Assembly: GCA_025054905.1 (NCBI GenBank)
Contig: JANWZF010000136.1
Span: 1 to 8,541 of the forward strand
Reading direction: 5' to 3'
DNA: 8,541 bases
DNA from: Tepidimonas sp.
GTDB lineage: Bacteria; Pseudomonadota; Gammaproteobacteria; Burkholderiales; Burkholderiaceae_C
Shown one piece after another: positions 5,733-8,541 of this stretch. Each line of letters begins with the position of its first letter. Positions within the stretch are counted from its first letter, which is position 1. The notes under the pieces were generated by a model, which worked only from the letters and a program-made list of their open reading frames with translations, was not told the origin of the DNA and ran no database searches. The translations under genes were made by a program, and so were the position numbers.

Positions 5733-6497
5733 ATGATCTCGTTGTCCGCCATGACCGATTCGATCTCCAGTCCGCCCCCGTTGCGCGGCGTTTCCTCGAT
5801 GGCCACCCGACTGGTGCTGGCCGAGTTGCTGCGCGACTGGCACGCTGAGGGACGCGAGCCCGTGGCGTTGGAGTCGATCGGGGGGGTGGAGGCGGCACGG
5901 CGTGTGGCCAGCGGCGAGCCGTTCGATTGGGTCGTGCTGGCCAGCGACGCGCTGCAGCAGCTGGCGGCGCAGGGGCATGTGCAGGCCGACACTTGCGTGC
6001 CCTTGGTGCGCTCGCCGGTGGCGGTGGCCGTGCCGGCCGGATTCCCCCGTCCCGACCTGGGCAGCGTCGAGGAGGTGCGGCAAGCCGTGCTGGGCGCGCG
6101 CCGGCTGGGGGTCTCCACCGGGCCCAGCGGGCAGGCGTTGCAGCAGCTGTTCGAACGCTGGGGCATCGGCGCGCAGGTGCGTGCGCGCCTGGTGATTCCC
6201 CCGCCCGGCGTGCCCGTCGGCAGCCTGTTGGCACGCGGCGAGATCGACCTCGGTTTTCAGCAGCTCAGCGAGCTGATGCACATCCCCGGCATCCAGGTGG
6301 TGGGCACGCTGCCGCCACCGGTGGCCATCGAGACGGTGTTCAGCGGTGCGGCCACCGCGTGCTGCAGGCGCACCGATGCGGTGCGGCAGCTGCTGGCGTT
6401 TTTGGCCGCTCCGGCTGCTGCTGCCGCCAAGCGCCGCCATGGCATGGAGCCGGCGCTGGCCGCTGACGATGCAAGAAAGGTTTGGACCCATGCGTGA
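5733..6497 (+). CDS. ModA-like substrate-binding-fold protein lacking a signal peptide
   Basis: A 254-residue type II periplasmic-binding-fold protein of the molybdate-ABC-like group found beside aromatic-degradation genes. Recognisable pieces are LRGVSSMATRLVLAELL near the N-terminus, GGVEAARRVASGEPFDWVVLASDAL, LVRSPVAVAVPAG, and STGPSGQALQQLFERWGI. Normal ModA proteins carry a secretion leader, but here the N-terminus (MISLSAMTDSISSPPPLRG) has no hydrophobic stretch and no lipobox, and extending to a GTG at 5676 does not create one. It therefore looks cytoplasmic, perhaps an accessory or sensing protein rather than a transport component; no ABC permease or ATPase is adjacent. ATG 5751 is an equally plausible start (248 residues); neither has a good ribosome site. 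Its stop overlaps the ligJ start by 8 bases, so the two are translationally coupled and the gene belongs to the lig operon. Exact ligand and role are unknown. Confidence 0.75.
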   Translation: MISLSAMTDSISSPPPLRGVSSMATRLVLAELLRDWHAEGREPVALESIGGVEAARRVASGEPFDWVVLASDALQQLAAQGHVQADTCVPLVRSPVAVAVPAGFPRPDLGSVEEVRQAVLGARRLGVSTGPSGQALQQLFERWGIGAQVRARLVIPPPGVPVGSLLARGEIDLGFQQLSELMHIPGIQVVGTLPPPVAIETVFSGAATACCRRTDAVRQLLAFLAAPAAAAAKRRHGMEPALAADDARKVWTHA

Positions 6498-7530
6498 CCC
6501 CCTGGTGATCGACGTTCACGGCCACTACACCACCGCGCCCAAGGCCTTGGAAGATTGGCGCCACCGCCAGATTGCCGCCCTGGGCGACCCCGCGCAGGCG
6601 CCGTCGCCTGCGCAGTTGCGCATCAGCGACGACGAGATCCGCGCCTCGATCGAGACCAACCAGCTGGCCAAGATGCGCGAACGCGGCGGCGATCTGACCA
6701 TCTTCAGCCCGCGGGCCAGCTTCATGGCCCACCACATTGGGGACTTCAACACCTCGGCCACCTGGGCGGCGATCTGCAACGAGCTCGTCTACCGCGTCAC
6801 GCAGCTGTTTCCCGAGCACTTCGTCGGGGCAGCGATGCTGCCGCAGTCACCGGGGGTGGATCCGCGCACCTGCATCCCCGAGCTGCGCAAGTGCATCGAG
6901 GTCTATGGCTTTGTCGGCCTCAACCTCAACCCCGACCCGTCCGGGGGCCACTGGCGCGAGCCGCCGCTGACCGACCGCTGGTGGTATCCGATCTACGAGG
7001 TCATGGTCGAATACGACATCCCGGCGATGATCCACGTCAGCACCTCGTGCAACGCGTGCTTTCACACCACCGGGGCGCATTACATCAACGCCGACACCAC
7101 CGCCTTCATGCAGCTGATCCAGGGGGACCTGTTCAAGGACTTCCCGACGCTGCGCTTCATCATCCCTCATGGCGGTGGCGCCGCACCGTACCACTGGGGA
7201 CGCTACCGCGGGCTGGCGCAGGAGCTCAAAAAACCCCCGCTGGCCGAGCACCTGCTGGGCAACGTCTTTTTCGACACCTGCGTGTACCACCAGCCGGGCA
7301 TCGATCTGCTGACGCGCGTGGTGCCGGTGGACAACATCCTGTTTGCCAGCGAGATGATCGGGGCGGTGCGCGGCATCGACCCCGAGACGGGACACCATTA
7401 CGACGACACCAAGCGCTACGTGCTGGCCACGCCCCACCTGGACGAGGCCGCGCGGCGCAAGGTGTTCGAGACCAACGCGCGCCGGGTCTTCCCGCGCTTG
7501 GACGCCAAGCTCAAGGCGCGGGGTCTGTGA
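6490..7530 (+). CDS. ligJ: 4-oxalomesaconate hydratase (amidohydrolase superfamily)
   Basis: The 346-residue product hydrates 4-oxalomesaconate to 4-carboxy-4-hydroxy-2-oxoadipate in the cytoplasm, the penultimate step of protocatechuate 4,5-cleavage. Long blocks match the LigJ/PmdJ family as I know it: IDVHGHYTTAPKALE, SPRASFMAHHIGDFN, AAMLPQSPGVDPRTCIPEL, NLNPDPSGGHW, MIHVSTSCN, PHGGGAAPYHWGR and FASEMIGAVRGIDP. Metal ligands expected from Sphingobium LigJ are all present with a constant +4 offset: His10 and His12 (HxH), His182 and Glu288. Length is about that of the family (~340). ATG 6490 is chosen because it begins the conserved N-terminus and follows AAGAAAGG at 6473-6480 with 9-base spacing; the open frame extends farther upstream but inside the previous gene. 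It overlaps the binding-protein stop by 8 bases. It is distinct from the PIG-L-type GalB hydratase of Pseudomonas gallate degradation. Confidence 0.95.
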   Translation: MRDPLVIDVHGHYTTAPKALEDWRHRQIAALGDPAQAPSPAQLRISDDEIRASIETNQLAKMRERGGDLTIFSPRASFMAHHIGDFNTSATWAAICNELVYRVTQLFPEHFVGAAMLPQSPGVDPRTCIPELRKCIEVYGFVGLNLNPDPSGGHWREPPLTDRWWYPIYEVMVEYDIPAMIHVSTSCNACFHTTGAHYINADTTAFMQLIQGDLFKDFPTLRFIIPHGGGAAPYHWGRYRGLAQELKKPPLAEHLLGNVFFDTCVYHQPGIDLLTRVVPVDNILFASEMIGAVRGIDPETGHHYDDTKRYVLATPHLDEAARRKVFETNARRVFPRLDAKLKARGL

Positions 7531-7568
7531 GGCGCACCGGCCGCGCCAGCACCAAGGAGAACGCAGCG

Positions 7569-8255
7569 ATGCACTACGAACTGGGGGTGGTCTACCGCCG
7601 CATCGAACGCGCCGAGCGCGCGGTCGCCGACGCGCTGGCCGCATTCGGCAGCGCCACCGTGCACGAGGCCATGGGTCGCGTCGGCCTGATGAAGCCCTAC
7701 ATGCGCCCGATCTACGCCGGGGCGCAGGTTGCGGGCACGGCGGTCACGGTGCTGTTGCATCCGGGCGACAACTGGATGATGCATGTCGTGGCCGAGCAGA
7801 TCCAGCCAGGCGACATCGTGGTGGCGGCCATCACCGCCGAATGCTGCGACGGCTACTTCGGCGACCTGCTGGCCACCAGTTTTCAGGCGCGCGGCGCGCG
7901 CGCGCTGGTCATCGATGCCGGGGTGCGCGACGTCAAGACGCTGACCGAGATGGGTTTTCCGGTCTGGAGCAAATGCATCAGCGCCAAGGGCACGATCAAG
8001 GCGACGCTGGGCTCGGTCAACATCCCGGTGGTGTGCGCAGGCGCGCTGGTGCACCCCGGCGATGTGATCGTGGCCGACGACGATGGCGTGGTGGTGGTGC
8101 CGCGCGCCCAGGCGGCTGCCACGCTCGAAGCGGCCCGCAAGCGCGAGGCGGCCGAAGCCGCCAAACGCGCGCGCCTGGCCGCAGGCGAGCTGGGGCTGGA
8201 CATGTACGACATGCGGCCGGCGTTGGCCCAGGCGGGGTTGCGTTATGTCGACTGA
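7569..8255 (+). CDS. ligK: 4-carboxy-4-hydroxy-2-oxoadipate aldolase / oxaloacetate decarboxylase
   Basis: The 228-residue class II (divalent-metal) pyruvate aldolase splits 4-carboxy-4-hydroxy-2-oxoadipate into pyruvate and oxaloacetate, and family members also decarboxylate oxaloacetate. It has the RraA-like fold. Family signatures are FGSATVHEAMGRVGLMKPYM, AGTAVTVLLHPGDNWMMH, the GDLLATSFQARGARALVIDAGVRD active-site block and DDDGVVVVPR. Asp99, Arg120 and Asp121 correspond to the metal- and pyruvate-binding Asp102, Arg123 and Asp124 of the characterised Pseudomonas enzyme, by position. ATG 7569 is supported by AAGGAG at 7554-7559 with 9-base spacing; the same frame is open far upstream only because it is an alternative frame within ligJ. 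It follows ligJ by 38 bases and overlaps the next gene by 11. Known equivalents are named LigK, PmdK, GalC or ProA; the lig name is used because of the LigJ and LigI neighbours. Confidence 0.94.
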   Translation: MHYELGVVYRRIERAERAVADALAAFGSATVHEAMGRVGLMKPYMRPIYAGAQVAGTAVTVLLHPGDNWMMHVVAEQIQPGDIVVAAITAECCDGYFGDLLATSFQARGARALVIDAGVRDVKTLTEMGFPVWSKCISAKGTIKATLGSVNIPVVCAGALVHPGDVIVADDDGVVVVPRAQAAATLEAARKREAAEAAKRARLAAGELGLDMYDMRPALAQAGLRYVD

Positions 8256-8541
8256 AGCCGTGGGCCGCCCGACCACGGGGGGCTTTGTCAAAACCCCCGG
8301 CTGGCTGGACTGGTACGACGGTCCGAGCCGTCCGCACCTGGCGCTGCCCCCCGGGGCGGTGGATGCGCACTGCCACGTCTTTGGCCCGGGCGCGCGCTTT
8401 CCGTACGCGCCTGAGCGCAAGTACACCCCCTGCGATGCGAGCAAGGAGCAGCTCTTTGCGCTGCGCGATCACCTGGGCTTTGCGCGCAACGTCATCGTGC
8501 AGGCCACCTGCCACGGTGCCGACAACCGGGCACTGGTGGAT
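8245..8541 (+). CDS. ligI: 2-pyrone-4,6-dicarboxylate hydrolase, N-terminal part (cut by window end)
   Basis: The first 99 codons of an amidohydrolase that opens 2-pyrone-4,6-dicarboxylate to 4-oxalomesaconate, supplying LigJ's substrate. VDAHCHVFGP carries the HxH motif (His42, His44), followed by FPYAPERKYTPCDASKEQL and LGFARNVIVQATCHGADNRALVD, all typical of LigI/PmdD. Family members need no bound metal despite keeping the HxH. The N-terminus is about 11 residues longer than in Sphingobium LigI, judged from the His positions. The reading frame is open to the last base, so the catalytic C-terminal residues cannot be checked. The ATG lies inside the end of ligK (11-base overlap), so translation is probably coupled. 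Confidence 0.9.
   Translation, partial: MSTEAVGRPTTGGFVKTPGWLDWYDGPSRPHLALPPGAVDAHCHVFGPGARFPYAPERKYTPCDASKEQLFALRDHLGFARNVIVQATCHGADNRALVD

Noticed and set aside
6555..7568. Upstream extension of the ligK frame through ligJ
   Set aside because: The extension is Arg/Pro/Gly-rich shadow sequence in an alternative frame of ligJ; the aldolase begins at ATG 7569 with a good ribosome site.

Overview
The window is GC-rich (about 73% in a 60-base block counted at 7441-7500) and reads as a chromosomal piece of a betaproteobacterium, most likely a Burkholderiales/Comamonadaceae relative. The reasons are the four-cysteine type IV pilin typical of that group, and a protocatechuate 4,5-cleavage (lig/pmd type) gene set under a divergent LysR regulator. 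This placement is an inference from protein resemblance; no database was searched.

Left half (1-4640), pilus/glycan side. Positions 1-258 look non-coding and regulatory. They hold a 13-bp tandem repeat with perfect dyad symmetry (62-87), a GC-rich hairpin (125-155) and a good sigma-54 -24/-12 promoter (175-190). These precede a pilA-like major pilin gene (259-759), which ends at a clear Rho-independent terminator (829-861). After a 292-base non-coding leader come two tightly spaced genes. One is an FAD oxidoreductase of the amine-oxidase/UDP-galactopyranose-mutase-like superfamily (1154-2740). The other is a large polytopic membrane protein that resembles GT-C glycosyltransferases in layout (2748-4640). 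A pilin followed by a possible sugar-nucleotide mutase and a possible membrane glycosyltransferase suggests, but does not prove, a pilin-modification locus. This is the most interesting hypothesis in the window.

Right half (4706-8541), aromatic catabolism. A LysR-type regulator (4706-5629, minus strand) diverges from a compact plus-strand operon. The operon encodes a ModA-like periplasmic-binding-fold protein with no visible signal peptide (5733-6497), 4-oxalomesaconate hydratase (LigJ, 6490-7530), 4-carboxy-4-hydroxy-2-oxoadipate aldolase (LigK, 7569-8255) and the first 99 codons of 2-pyrone-4,6-dicarboxylate hydrolase (LigI, 8245 to the window end). Together LigI, LigJ and LigK turn the pyrone formed after protocatechuate 4,5-dioxygenase and dehydrogenase into pyruvate and oxaloacetate. 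The ring-cleaving dioxygenase (LigAB) and dehydrogenase (LigC) are not in the window and may lie downstream.

The two halves meet at 4641-4705, a 65-bp convergent junction in which no convincing terminator is visible. No tRNA, rRNA, insertion sequence or CRISPR array was seen.
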